Source: Myxococcales bacterium
GTDB taxonomy: Bacteria > Myxococcota_A > Polyangia > Polyangiales > Houyiibacteriaceae
Direction: 5' to 3'
Length of the DNA: 64,000 bases
NCBI GenBank assembly: GCA_029861865.1
Contig: JAOTYL010000008.1
Location: forward strand, 62,001 to 126,000
Shown: in pieces, positions 53,601-62,299 of the stretch
How the letters are laid out: each line of letters starts with the position of its first letter
How positions within the stretch are numbered: the first letter of the stretch is position 1
Program-made: the position numbers and the translations under genes
The notes under the pieces: generated by a model
What the model was told of the DNA's origin: nothing
Databases searched by the model: none
What the model saw: only the letters and a program-made list of their open reading frames with translations

Positions 53601-55564
53601 CAGAGCGGAAGCGCCGGATTGGTGCAGCCTTCATCGGCGCTCACCCCTACCTCATCGTTGATGCAGGTGACACAGAGGCCCGGAGTCGATACCGCCGTGT
53701 CGCACACGGGCTCGGTCCCGAGTGTGCAGTCCGCGTCTACGAAGCAGCCCACGACACACGTATTGGTGTCCAAGTTGCAGGCGTCACCCGCTGTGCAATC
53801 GGCGATGTCGGTGCAATCCACGCAAACAGGATTGCTGCCGCCGACTTCACACGCGTTATCCGTCCCAGAGCAACCGACGTCCGTCGCACCGACGCCACTA
53901 TCCGAGCATCCCGCAACACAGAATGGGAACATGCCGCTCGTGTCGCAGTAGGGCGCAATCCCGCTGCATCCCAAGTCTGTCGTCACGCCGGTTTGGTCGT
54001 CGAAGCAGACCACGCAGCCCAGCCCTCCGGCGTCACACTGCCCCGTGGCGCACTCCGCGCCCATGGCACAATCGGCGCCTTCTTCTCGCAAACAGACGCT
54101 GTTGCATCCGTCCCCGTCGGCAACATTGCCGTCGTCGCAGCCTTCACTACCGACGACCATCGCATCGCCACAGATCTCTTGGCAGGGCGTCCCTGGAGTT
54201 GGACAGGTCCAGCCTGGCTCGACAGCACACGAGTTGCTACATCCATCCCCGGCATTGGGGTTGCCGTCGTCACAAGCTTCGGCGCCCTCGAGGTCGCTGT
54301 TGCCGCACGTATCGGCGGGCTCGCAGACATCGGGGTTCTCCGCGGCGTCGCACACCCCGCTCTCGCACTGGTTGCGGTCTGCACAGACCTGCCCGTTCTC
54401 CAAAAGGCAGTCCTCATTGCAGCCGTCACCGTTCATCATGTTCCCGTCATCACAGGCCTCGCCCTGCTCGATGAACGAGTTCCCGCAAACGGCGGGCACA
54501 TTGATCGTGAGCGTGCAGCTTCCGGTGATGTCCGCTGGGTTCGTGAATGTGATGACCGTGTAATTGGTGGTCCCGTTGTCCGCGAAGACCGGCGTCCAGT
54601 CGAGCGTCGTCGAGACCGACATTGACCCCGACGTGCCCGCAGGGGGCGTCAAGGTCGCTCCTGGAGGAAGACCAATGACACCGATCGTGAGGTCGCCAGT
54701 GTCGGTCGCACTCACCATCTGCGAGAATGGGGTACCTACCGGCACGGTGAACGAGTCGCTGTCCGGACAGCTTGGAATGGGCGCAGAGACCATGTCTACG
54801 ATGAGGTCGATCGAAGTCGAGCTGGTGCCACCTGGGCTTGGCGATTCGAGCGCGAAGTGGAGCACATACTGCTGTCCCAATACAGCATCCGTGAGGTCCC
54901 ACTCGATCTGGCACGCGCCCATCGATGCGATGATCGTCGGCTGATCGCCATTCGGTGGAACGCTGGGAATGACTTGACCGTCGGGCAGGCCCGTCTCGCT
55001 CGCAGTCGCGAAACGACAGGTAACGGGGTCGCCGTCTGGATCGAAGAAAAAGAAATCATGCGTCCGCACCCCGTCTATCTGCATTTGAATGATCGCGGGA
55101 CTCGCCGTTCCTGGTGGTGACAGATTGCTTCCATCCGCCTCGATGACGACGTTGGTCTCGACACGGAAAGGCTGGTTCGCTCCATTTTGCAGACCTGAAA
55201 CGCGACAGCAGCTGTCGTAGAACGCCATATAGGAACCGGCCGAAGCATACGTGTGGGTCACCACATACTGCTGCGTCGAGTACGGGTTGCCATTCGCATC
55301 GACCCCAGTTCCGATCGTGGTTCCGGTCTCGCCCCCGTTGGTGGCTCCATCCCCGAAGTTGAGATTGGTGGTGCCAATGAAGGAGGTACGCCAACTCGAG
55401 GTGACTGTGAACTCGACCGTGAGCGGAGCACCGAGCGGGTCGGGAATGCGCCACTGGATCGTTCCATGACGAAAATGCGAAGCATCAGCGGTTGCAGACC
55501 ACCCCCAGATACCGAGCAGCGTCAACAGCGCGGCAACGCGATTTCCCCAAACACGACGACCCAT
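50690..55564 (-). CDS. Giant TSP3-repeat surface protein, MYXO-CTERM-like
   Basis: 1,624 residues. Signal peptide (~1-29); N-terminal domain of Ig/PKD-like strands; three CDDGN-type Cys-rich repeats (e.g. CDDGNMMNGDGCNEDC, DUF4215-like) followed by further Cys-rich segments; then ~25 thrombospondin type 3 repeats (DxDGDGxxDxxD), each able to bind Ca2+, with a fourth CDDGN unit near the C-terminus. The tail is a Cys, a hydrophobic stretch and RRHRRH, the MYXO-CTERM plan. Likely a Ca-stiffened adhesin or surface layer protein. The DNA is a mosaic of near-identical short units, so assembly errors are a risk. Confidence 0.9.
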   Translation of the reverse strand: MGRRVWGNRVAALLTLLGIWGWSATADASHFRHGTIQWRIPDPLGAPLTVEFTVTSSWRTSFIGTTNLNFGDGATNGGETGTTIGTGVDANGNPYSTQQYVVTHTYASAGSYMAFYDSCCRVSGLQNGANQPFRVETNVVIEADGSNLSPPGTASPAIIQMQIDGVRTHDFFFFDPDGDPVTCRFATASETGLPDGQVIPSVPPNGDQPTIIASMGACQIEWDLTDAVLGQQYVLHFALESPSPGGTSSTSIDLIVDMVSAPIPSCPDSDSFTVPVGTPFSQMVSATDTGDLTIGVIGLPPGATLTPPAGTSGSMSVSTTLDWTPVFADNGTTNYTVITFTNPADITGSCTLTINVPAVCGNSFIEQGEACDDGNMMNGDGCNEDCLLENGQVCADRNQCESGVCDAAENPDVCEPADTCGNSDLEGAEACDDGNPNAGDGCSNSCAVEPGWTCPTPGTPCQEICGDAMVVGSEGCDDGNVADGDGCNSVCLREEGADCAMGAECATGQCDAGGLGCVVCFDDQTGVTTDLGCSGIAPYCDTSGMFPFCVAGCSDSGVGATDVGCSGTDNACEVGGSNPVCVDCTDIADCTAGDACNLDTNTCVVGCFVDADCTLGTEPVCDTAVSTPGLCVTCINDEVGVSADEGCTNPALPLCNGAAGVAGNACVLCLNDMMGTAMDIGCTSSDAALCDTSVAGGVCVECITDDHCPGLQVCTAGQTCDYPDTDGDGVTDQLDTDDDGDGVPDDQEGGGTDVSVDTDGDGVPDYADPEEVSCPDDNSDGICDALPSSVDQDRDGIPNHLDLDSDGDGVPDATEGHDADGDGVADAVASGNDDDGDGLDDAFDLDCAGMPGGCAADGLPAAVQNSDGDEARDYLDADSDNDGLLDRVEAFDGNGDGIPEALPSGVDANANGLDDAFEVSQGGIGTTGQDTDSDGRPDYLDQDSDDDGIADGVECPDPTGCPDTDGDGAPDFLDTDADGDGIPDSTEGHDGNADGLPDFPPLGMDDDGDGLDDAYDIDMAGGVPAPLPDRDGDGTPDYRDSDDDGDGVGSAFECPDPGAGCPDGDGDGVPDYLDPDQSPVDTDGDGIPDVVECDGDVPSCRDTDGDGMPDYQDPDDDDDGVPTSVECTTSPDLCDTDGDGFPDHRDIDSDGDGIIDSVECVDGISCTDSDGDGVPDYLDLDSDGDGIVDAVEGHDANMDGEPDAVALDMDTDMDGLDDAFDPDNVGVAAPTQDTDGNGTPDYQDPDDDGDGIDTTFECADPGAGCPNGDADGMPDYLDADNALDDSDGDGIPDVVECPPPGDPVGDPFNCPDTDNDGTPNFNDPDDDDDGIDTAAENYDGDSDPTDQDSDGDGTPDYLDSDDDGDGTPTAGECLDFDAGCADSDGDGAPDYLDVCGDDMVSVIDVASGWEECDDGNAINGDGCDSTCRVELNVPDTDGDGIIDDVECPPPGSPLQLSSCPDTDGDGMVDFQDPDDDGDSINTADESYDGDSDPTDDDTDGDGIPNYLDPDDDDDGIDTADEVAASDELGNDDVDGDGDVNWLDTDSDGDGIEDGDEPTDADSNGVPDYLEAAGQTPDDFGGLTLEGGGGVEGCHVKLTGQQSPAGAVLLFFAALLLAVRRHRRH

Positions 55565-55667
55565 GATTCCCCCTCAAGAAAGCGGCGCCTGGGGATCCCC
55601 CCAAGGAACCGGTGGGTTCAGTTAATCGTCTGTTACTACACAAATCAAGTATTTGTGTTGCTTGTCA

Positions 55668-56886
55668 CCATTTTCTGCGACGCCAGGTCAAGATAAAGCC
55701 CACAAGGATTAAGAATTGCCCCGGAGCGTTCGGCGCGTGGGGACCCGGTCGGGTGAGTGAGCAACCGCCATCAGTCGTGTCGGGCTCGGGCTCAGACCCG
55801 GTGGCAGTCGAACAGCGGGGCTCCGCATCGGCGACCGCGACACAAAGCGGCGCTCCTTCGTCGCAGCCTGAATCGACCTGACCCGCGTCGGCATCGTCGA
55901 TGCAGACCGCGCACCGCCGGAGCACGGGTTACAGACAGGCGTCGGGGCTTGGCAGGATGCGTCGGTATCGCAACCTGGATCCGGATCCTCGCCGGCTTCG
56001 GAATAGACTGGGGAGAACTCGGAGGTCCGCCCGCTACTCGTTGCCGTCAATGTGATCGAGATCACCCCGGTCTCCACGGTAAGCGAGAACGTCGCGTCGT
56101 TCTCGGCGCTGCATCCCCTTTGCTCGTCATCACCCAACACTCCCCCTTCGACGATGGCGCCAAGGTGTTGCTTGCCCTCTCCAAAACCGCTTGGGTCGGC
56201 CGATGCTTCGTACACGTCGATCGTGGCCCCGGCGACCACACAGCCTTTGACGACGAGGCTGCCACCTGCTCGGATCGTCTCCTCGACTTCCGGGAAGTTC
56301 ACCGGGAGCAGCGCATCGGCGGTGTCGTTCGGGGTCACTCCATCTTCTCCCGCATCGATGCCTAACTCACCATTCAGAAACACGGAGTTGCCGCGCACTG
56401 AGCTGGTCCCGTCGGCAACGCGGATCCCCGCCTTCAAGTTGTGAGCGATGATGTTTCCCTGATCCAACCCGATCGTTCCGATCGCAGCGCCGTCACAGCC
56501 CGATGAAATCGAGACGCCGTGTCCGAGGTTCGGAAGCACCCGGCTCTCGGCTTGGTCGACGCCAACGATGTTGCTCAGCATGACCCACTGGCCTGTTGCG
56601 CCCTCGGCGCACACCACGCCATCCCCTCCATTGTCCGAGATTACGTTGCCTCGAAGCAGCAAACCGTCGATGTCCCCTTCGAGGCGGATCCCCGAGGAGG
56701 CGTTGCCTAGCCCAGCCCAATAAGAACGAGATCGTTCCCGCGCTCGATCACGACAGCTTCTGCGCCCGAACCGGCGATCACGTTACCTGCCAGCTCGCTT
56801 TCCCCGCCGATTCGCGGCCGGTAGGTAGCGCTCACCCGAATCGGTTTACCAACAGCACGAAGCAAAGCACCCACAGAAACCGCATC
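55668..56886 (-). pseudogene. Beta-helix MYXO-CTERM-like protein, frameshifted
   Basis: Reading 3' to 5' on the + strand, signal MRFLWVLCFVLLV begins at 56886 and its frame closes soon after. Homology-like sequence (ELAGNVIAGSGAEAVVIERG) continues in a second frame to a stop near 56707, then GNASSGIRLEGDIDGLLLRG in a third, carrying parallel beta-helix rungs. Near 55915 it shifts again to CVAVADAEPRC and the tail GGCSLTRPGPH-hydrophobic-RRRK. Three frame changes mean either a decayed gene or sequencing errors. Upstream of the giant surface protein, same direction. Confidence 0.65.
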
Positions 56887-57083
56887 GCCCCCCGAACCGC
56901 TGCGCCCTCGCGCCCCGGCCAATCACGAATTAGTCTACCGGAAGCTCGAAAGGGCACCCAAATGGGCGCGCGATCATCTTTCTCGCCGCATTTGCAGGTC
57001 TTGCGCAGCCCCGTAGAAACGACTTGCGTTTGGAGACGCGGCATCCGTATCCTCCGTCCCCACTCATCGGAAAAGGGGACTCC

Positions 57084-57575
57084 ATGAAAAAAGTCACACT
57101 CGGGTTGGTCGCGCTGGCGATGATCTCGACCGCGGCCTGCAAGAAGAAAGAAGCGGCGCCGGAAGCGCCACTGCCAGCCCCAGGGGCGGCACCAGCAGCA
57201 GAGCCTTCCGCAGAACCTGCGGCACCCGCTGAGCCTGCGGGACCCGCAATCCCCGAGGTCGCACTTACGGGTAGCGCATCGGAAAACCTCGTCGCCGTCT
57301 TCGAAGCGGGTGTGAACGCCCTGAAAAGCGCCTCCGACGCTGAAACTGGAGCAGCGATTCTCACCGGCATGCTCGCAAAGTACGATGTCGCCGACCTTCG
57401 CGCGAAATCCAAAGCTGCAAAGGCGGCCGGACAAGGCGCCTCGGATGAGCTCAAAGACAAGTTCAAGAAACTGAAAGCGGAGTACAACGGGGTTTCAACG
57501 AAGCTCGGCGCCGAGAACCCCGCTGCGTTTGGGGAAGCCGCGAAGGCCTGGGCCATGGCTTGGGGCCTGAACTAG
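57084..57575 (+). CDS. Small Ala/Pro/Glu-rich lipoprotein
   Basis: 163 residues. The signal ends STAACKKK, a lipobox-like Cys followed by a Lys cluster. Then comes a Pro/Ala/Glu-rich linker (~25-60) and a helical C-terminal half (ELKDKFKKLKAEYNG). GGGGAC precedes the ATG. It starts a run with a PGBD protein and a metallopeptidase. No function recognised. Confidence 0.75.
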   Translation: MKKVTLGLVALAMISTAACKKKEAAPEAPLPAPGAAPAAEPSAEPAAPAEPAGPAIPEVALTGSASENLVAVFEAGVNALKSASDAETGAAILTGMLAKYDVADLRAKSKAAKAAGQGASDELKDKFKKLKAEYNGVSTKLGAENPAAFGEAAKAWAMAWGLN

Positions 57576-57584
57576 GAGTGAATC

Positions 57585-57848
57585 ATGGCAGATGACAACA
57601 TCAAAGCATTGCAAGAAGCGCTCGACATCTGCGGGTACAAACCCGGCAAACACGATGGCATGATGGGACGGCGCACGCGGAACGCGATTCGCGACTTCCA
57701 GAAGGACGCCGGCGTCGACGTCGATGGCGATGTCGGCCCGCAAACCCGTGGCGCGCTTTCGAAAAAGCTCAGCGAAGTCGCCGTACGGGCGCAGCATCTC
57801 GCAGGTTTCCTCGAGGGCGGCGGAGCGAGTGTCGAAGACGACCTGTAG
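57585..57848 (+). CDS. Peptidoglycan-binding (PGBD-like) protein
   Basis: 87 residues. Residues ~3-60 form a PG_binding_1 domain (LQEALDICGYKPGKHDGMMG, RTRNAIRDFQKDAGVDVDG). There is no signal peptide visible, so it is either cytoplasmic or exported by another route. It lies ten bases after the lipoprotein gene, so probably one operon; the next gene is a zinc metallopeptidase. Confidence 0.85.
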   Translation: MADDNIKALQEALDICGYKPGKHDGMMGRRTRNAIRDFQKDAGVDVDGDVGPQTRGALSKKLSEVAVRAQHLAGFLEGGGASVEDDL

Positions 57849-57874
57849 GCAGAATCCAAACCAGAGAGGCCAAC

Positions 57875-58726
57875 TTGCGCTGGAGAGGCAGAAGGCAGAG
57901 TGCGCGCGTCGAGGATCGCCGCGGCATGCGCGCTGGCCCCGCACTGGCTGGCGGCGGTCTCGGGTTGTTGCTCCTGGTCGGGGTGGGATTGTTCCTAGGA
58001 GTCGATCCCAGGGCGCTGATGCAAGTGGTACAGACACAACAGCAGACCCCCGCGACACCGCCTGCGCAGAGGACCAAACTCGAAGACGAGCAGGCGCAGT
58101 TCGTCGCGGTAGTCCTGGCGGACACGGAGGACACGTGGAACGCCGTGTTCCGACAGGCTGGTCGCGACTACCAAGAACCCACTCTCGTGCTCTTCAGCGG
58201 TGCGGTGAAGTCGGCCTGTGGCTTTGCCCAAGCCGCCATGGGCCCGTTCTACTGTCCCGCCGACCAAAAAGTCTACATCGACTTGAGCTTCTACTCCGAC
58301 TTGCAGAACCGATTTCAGGCTCCCGGAGACTTTGCGCAGGCCTATGTGATCGCCCACGAGATCGGGCACCACGTGCAGACCTTGCTAGGGATCTCGGAAA
58401 AAGTGCAACGGCAGAAGGCGCAGGTCGGCGAGGTCGAAGCCAATCAACTTTCGGTGCGTCAGGAGCTCCAAGCCGATTGCCTGGCTGGCATCTGGGCGCA
58501 CCATGCCGATCGAACACGCGATTTGCTAGAGCAAGGTGACATCGAGGAAGGCCTCAACGCGGCAAGCGCGATCGGAGACGACCGCCTTCAGAGACAATCG
58601 CGAGGCTACATCACACCTGAGTCCTTCACGCATGGGAGCTCGGAACAACGCGTGAGTTGGTTCAAGCAAGGCTACGCCACCGGTGATGTGAACCAGTGCA
58701 ACACTTTTGGGGAGGCGAGCTTATGA
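57875..58726 (+). CDS. Neutral zinc metallopeptidase, YpfJ-like
   Basis: 283 residues. MRWRGRRQSARVEDRRG is the family's typical start, so the TTG at 57875 is taken as the initiation codon. A membrane helix (~30-45) is followed by the metallopeptidase domain with AYVIAHEIGHHVQTLLG (HExxH) and QELQADCLAG, the third ligand region. Probably membrane-anchored, facing outside. It follows the PGBD and lipoprotein genes. Confidence 0.87.
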   Translation: MRWRGRRQSARVEDRRGMRAGPALAGGGLGLLLLVGVGLFLGVDPRALMQVVQTQQQTPATPPAQRTKLEDEQAQFVAVVLADTEDTWNAVFRQAGRDYQEPTLVLFSGAVKSACGFAQAAMGPFYCPADQKVYIDLSFYSDLQNRFQAPGDFAQAYVIAHEIGHHVQTLLGISEKVQRQKAQVGEVEANQLSVRQELQADCLAGIWAHHADRTRDLLEQGDIEEGLNAASAIGDDRLQRQSRGYITPESFTHGSSEQRVSWFKQGYATGDVNQCNTFGEASL

Positions 58727-58986
58727 AGAGGAAACGATCGAAATGGAAACGGAGCCGTATCCTGAGTAGGTGCCGTAGTGGGCTGCGCTAATCCATTGTG
58801 ATGTGGACAAACCCAGTTCGCGGCCCAAAATGGTGTTCAGCTTCTATAAAGATAGCGTAACTTTGCAGCGAAACGGCAAGTCTGCTTTGGAACGACTTGT
58901 TGAGGGTTGTGAAAACGCGCTCCATCCCCAATATTTCACTGTCGCCCTCGATCTGACGGCGGGTGTAGGAAGTCTGGAGGCTTTGA

Positions 58987-60924
58987 ATGACAAGCGAAGT
59001 AGACGCACTTGAAGCGCGCAGAGTCGCGGAAGAATCGCGAGAGAAGGAATGGCACGGACAGAGTTTCATGCGCGATGTGTTTCTCGGGAACTTCCGAATC
59101 GATCTACTCGAAAGACTCTCGCTCGATGCACCCGACCGTCCTGAGTTCTGGGAGTTCTATCGCAAGCTGGGCGACTTCCTCCGCGACAATGTCGACTCGG
59201 CGGAGATCGATGCAACCGGGGAGTATCCCCCTGAGGTGATCCGCGGTCTCGCGGAGCTTGGTGCCTTCGGGATGAAGATTCCAAAGGAGTACGGGGGCCT
59301 CGGTCTCACGCACCCGGAGTACGTCCGAACGATGGAGCTAGTCGGCTCCTATGACGGCAACGTTATCGCATTGTTGTCCGCGCATCAGGCGATCGGCGTA
59401 CCACAACCGGTCAAGCTCTTTGGGACCGAGGCGCAAAAGAAACGCTTCCTGCCGCGATGTGCGAAGGGAGCTATCTCCGCCTTTGCGCTGACAGAGCCTG
59501 CAGTGGGCTCTGATCCCGCACGGCTCGCCACGACCGCGGAGCTCTCCGAAGACGGCGAGCATTACGTGCTCAACGGACAAAAACTCTGGTGCACCAACGG
59601 CACGCTCGCCGAGCTCATCGTGGTCATGGCGCGGAACCCGGCCACCAAGAGGATCAACTGCTTCGTGATCGAAATGGACTGGCCCGGGGTCACCGTCGAC
59701 CATCGTTGTCACTTCATGGGCTTACGCGCCCTCGCCAACGGGGTGGTCAGCTTCGATAACGTCAAGGTCCCGAAGGAAAACCGGATCGGCAAAGATGGCG
59801 ACGGGCTCAAGATTGCGCTCGTGACTCTGAATACCGGGCGACTCAGCCTACCGGCAGCCACCTCGGGATCGGCGAAACGCTTCGTCGAGGTCGTGCGCAA
59901 GTGGTCGAACGCTCGTATCCAATGGGGTGTCCCGGTCGGTCAGCACGAGGCGGTCGCGCTGAAGAACGCCTACATTCTTTCCTCCGCGTTTGCGATGGAG
60001 TCGATCGCGTATGTCGTGGGTGAGCTCGCCGACCTCAAGGGCGTCGACATTCGTCTCGAGGCGGCGGCCGCGAAAGAATGGAATACCGTCCGAAACTGGA
60101 AGCTCTCGGATGAGACCTTGCAGGTTCGAGGTGGCCGCGGCTACGAAACCGAACGCTCGCTGACCGCGCGTGGCGAGCCGGGTATCGGGATCGAGCGGAT
60201 CATGCGCGACAACCGGATCAATCTGATCTTCGAGGGCTCGAGCGAGATCATGCATCTCTTCATTGCGCGCGAAGCTGTCGACACGCACCTGCAAGTCGCT
60301 GGTAAGCTGGTCGACCCAGACGCCACCATCGGCCAACGGCTCGGAGCCTTGCCGAAGATCATCGCCTTCTACTCGTGGTGGTATCCGACGCGCTGGCTCC
60401 GCTGGAGCTTGTGGCCGAGCTTCTCACGCTACGGGAAGCTCGCGAAGCACCTTCGCTATGCGGCACGCGCATCGGCGCGACTCGCACGCAACACGTTCCA
60501 CGGCATGGCCCGCTTCGGGCCGGGCCTCGAGCGGCGGCAGGGTTTCTTGTTCCGGGTCGTCGATATCGGCCTCGAGATCTTCGCGCTCGCTGCGACGGTT
60601 CGCCACGCGCACAAGCTCCAGCAAGAGGGATTCGAAGATGCAGCAAGTGCGGTAGACCTCGCCGACTTCTTTGCGCGGCAGGCGCGCCGGAATATCGACG
60701 TGCTGTTCCGCCAGCTCTGGCGTAACGACGATGCACACGCGGCGCGCGTCGCCAAAGACTTGCTCGCAGGCAAGCACACGTGGCTCGAACGTGGAATCGA
60801 CCCGCTGCCATTCAGCACAGAGGACCTTCGCCCGAAGACGATGGACGAGATCCTGAGCGAAAGACAGAAGGGCAAGCAAGAGAGCGAGACTCCTGAAGAA
60901 CGGCCAGCGGTGCGGATCGCGTAG
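58987..60924 (+). CDS. Acyl-CoA dehydrogenase, long form
   Basis: 645 residues. The ACAD core (~50-450) shows FALTEPAVGSDPARL and WCTNG (FAD and substrate), and RGGRGYETE near the catalytic-base region. The C-terminal ~190 residues after the core are an extra helical domain, as in FadE-type long ACADs. Oxidises acyl-CoA to enoyl-CoA in beta-oxidation; the chain length is not shown. GGAGG precedes ATG 58987. The 260-base upstream gap holds a TATAAA but no clear gene. Confidence 0.93.
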   Translation: MTSEVDALEARRVAEESREKEWHGQSFMRDVFLGNFRIDLLERLSLDAPDRPEFWEFYRKLGDFLRDNVDSAEIDATGEYPPEVIRGLAELGAFGMKIPKEYGGLGLTHPEYVRTMELVGSYDGNVIALLSAHQAIGVPQPVKLFGTEAQKKRFLPRCAKGAISAFALTEPAVGSDPARLATTAELSEDGEHYVLNGQKLWCTNGTLAELIVVMARNPATKRINCFVIEMDWPGVTVDHRCHFMGLRALANGVVSFDNVKVPKENRIGKDGDGLKIALVTLNTGRLSLPAATSGSAKRFVEVVRKWSNARIQWGVPVGQHEAVALKNAYILSSAFAMESIAYVVGELADLKGVDIRLEAAAAKEWNTVRNWKLSDETLQVRGGRGYETERSLTARGEPGIGIERIMRDNRINLIFEGSSEIMHLFIAREAVDTHLQVAGKLVDPDATIGQRLGALPKIIAFYSWWYPTRWLRWSLWPSFSRYGKLAKHLRYAARASARLARNTFHGMARFGPGLERRQGFLFRVVDIGLEIFALAATVRHAHKLQQEGFEDAASAVDLADFFARQARRNIDVLFRQLWRNDDAHAARVAKDLLAGKHTWLERGIDPLPFSTEDLRPKTMDEILSERQKGKQESETPEERPAVRIA

Positions 60925-60925
60925 C

Positions 60926-62299
60926 CTATCGCACTAAGTCGAAGTGACCATTGAAGTCGGCTGCGTCGCCGAACTGGTCGCCCAGGTCCATCGCGCGGCT
61001 GATCGTGCTGTAGAGGTCGACGTCGGAGCGCCCGTCGTAATCGAAAATACCGCTTTGGATGCGGCCGCCACCCCCAGCCAACCAAAAAGTCATGTAGTCG
61101 ACGTGGTGTTGGTTGTCGGCGGCGGTACCTAGCTCGGTGCCGATGAGCACGATCGTGTTGTCGAGCACCGTGCCTCCAGCCGGGTCTGGCCAGGCGGGAT
61201 CGTCGAGCTGGGCCAAGAAGTAGGCGACTTTCTCCATCAACCATCGGACACAAACGTCGAAACCGTTTTCGTTCGCGCGTGTCCACGGATGCGCGAGGAC
61301 GTGCGGGCTCTCGGTGATGCCCTGCGCACGCAGCTCGGGGATGGGATATCGGTCACCGCCACCCGAGCAACCCATCGTGCCGAAGCGTGTCACGCCGCAT
61401 CGAAGCGCCATCGCATAGAGGTCCGAGTTGAGCTCCCATACTTCATTCCAGTTGGCTCCGCCGGAACCGTAATAGAAGTTGTCATCCCCTGGACAAAGCG
61501 TGGCCGTGCAAGCCTGACTCGGCGTGATGTCGGCTGGTGCTGCCGGCGTATCGCAGCTCACCGGGGGTAGCATCGTTTCCATATCGAGGGATCGCCGCTC
61601 GAGCGACCGCACGAGTTCCAAGTGATCCGAAATCAGCGCCCGCACCCCGGCGCTGTAGGGGGATCGGTCGCTCGACAACTCTTGGTACTGGTCCACAACC
61701 GAATCGAGTACGCTATTTCGGTAGCGAATCTGACGCCGCTCTTCGTCGGTTAGGCTGCCGGGATCGGGCGGCATGAACGTCCCGAAGATCGCATCGAACA
61801 CGTCAAGCGGCCGAAGCAACTCGTCGTTGGGCTGATTGACGCCACGCCAGCTGTGATACCAACGTGTCGCCGGGTTTCCACCCGTCACGTGCGTGTGCAT
61901 GTTGAGGTTGAGGAGCAGTGAATCCGAAGCAAGCGTCCGATGTGCTTTGTTATCGAGGGACTCCCCGCCGGGGCTGGACTCGCTCGGCGGATGCATGCCC
62001 TTGCCGAAGCGCGCGGTGCCTTTGTAGTGCAAGAGCGCACCGCCATTCTCATTGAGCTGAAGACCGCGAATCATCGACAGCTTCGACTGGAAGGGGGCCA
62101 ACGGCGCGAGCACGCTTCCGCTGTAACCGTTCTCGACAAACTTCTTTGGCATTCCGTTGCCGAAAAAGAGAGAGACGTAGCGTGGCGGTGCGACCCCTGG
62201 AGCGGCTGCGGCGAACCGAGTCGCCGATGCCATGATCGGTAATCCGATGGCCACTGTGCCCGCTCCGTGAAGAAAGCGTCGCCGCGTGAGCTTACTCAT
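60926..62299 (-). CDS. DUF1552 protein, Tat-exported
   Basis: 457 residues. The N-terminus KLTRRRFLHGAGTVAIG is a twin-arginine signal. The body matches DUF1552 (sulfatase/alkaline-phosphatase-like, e.g. YVSLFFGNGMPKKFV, NTIVLIGTELGTAADN and HHVDYMTFWLAGG). It probably carries a cofactor folded before export. The start overlaps the stop of the DUF1592 gene (ATGA), so the pair is translated together. Such pairs are common in Planctomycetes and Myxococcota; their substrate is unknown. Confidence 0.85.
   Translation of the reverse strand: MSKLTRRRFLHGAGTVAIGLPIMASATRFAAAAPGVAPPRYVSLFFGNGMPKKFVENGYSGSVLAPLAPFQSKLSMIRGLQLNENGGALLHYKGTARFGKGMHPPSESSPGGESLDNKAHRTLASDSLLLNLNMHTHVTGGNPATRWYHSWRGVNQPNDELLRPLDVFDAIFGTFMPPDPGSLTDEERRQIRYRNSVLDSVVDQYQELSSDRSPYSAGVRALISDHLELVRSLERRSLDMETMLPPVSCDTPAAPADITPSQACTATLCPGDDNFYYGSGGANWNEVWELNSDLYAMALRCGVTRFGTMGCSGGGDRYPIPELRAQGITESPHVLAHPWTRANENGFDVCVRWLMEKVAYFLAQLDDPAWPDPAGGTVLDNTIVLIGTELGTAADNQHHVDYMTFWLAGGGGRIQSGIFDYDGRSDVDLYSTISRAMDLGDQFGDAADFNGHFDLVR

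Noticed and set aside
53114-54625. 503-codon open frame opposite the TSP3 gene
   Set aside because: Generated by repetitive GAC/GAT-rich sequence read backwards; low-complexity Val/Arg/Gly-rich translation without domains.
58803-59012. 69-codon frame in the gap before the acyl-CoA dehydrogenase
   Set aside because: GTG start without a ribosome site, overlaps the dehydrogenase start, and no recognisable sequence. Treated as leader.
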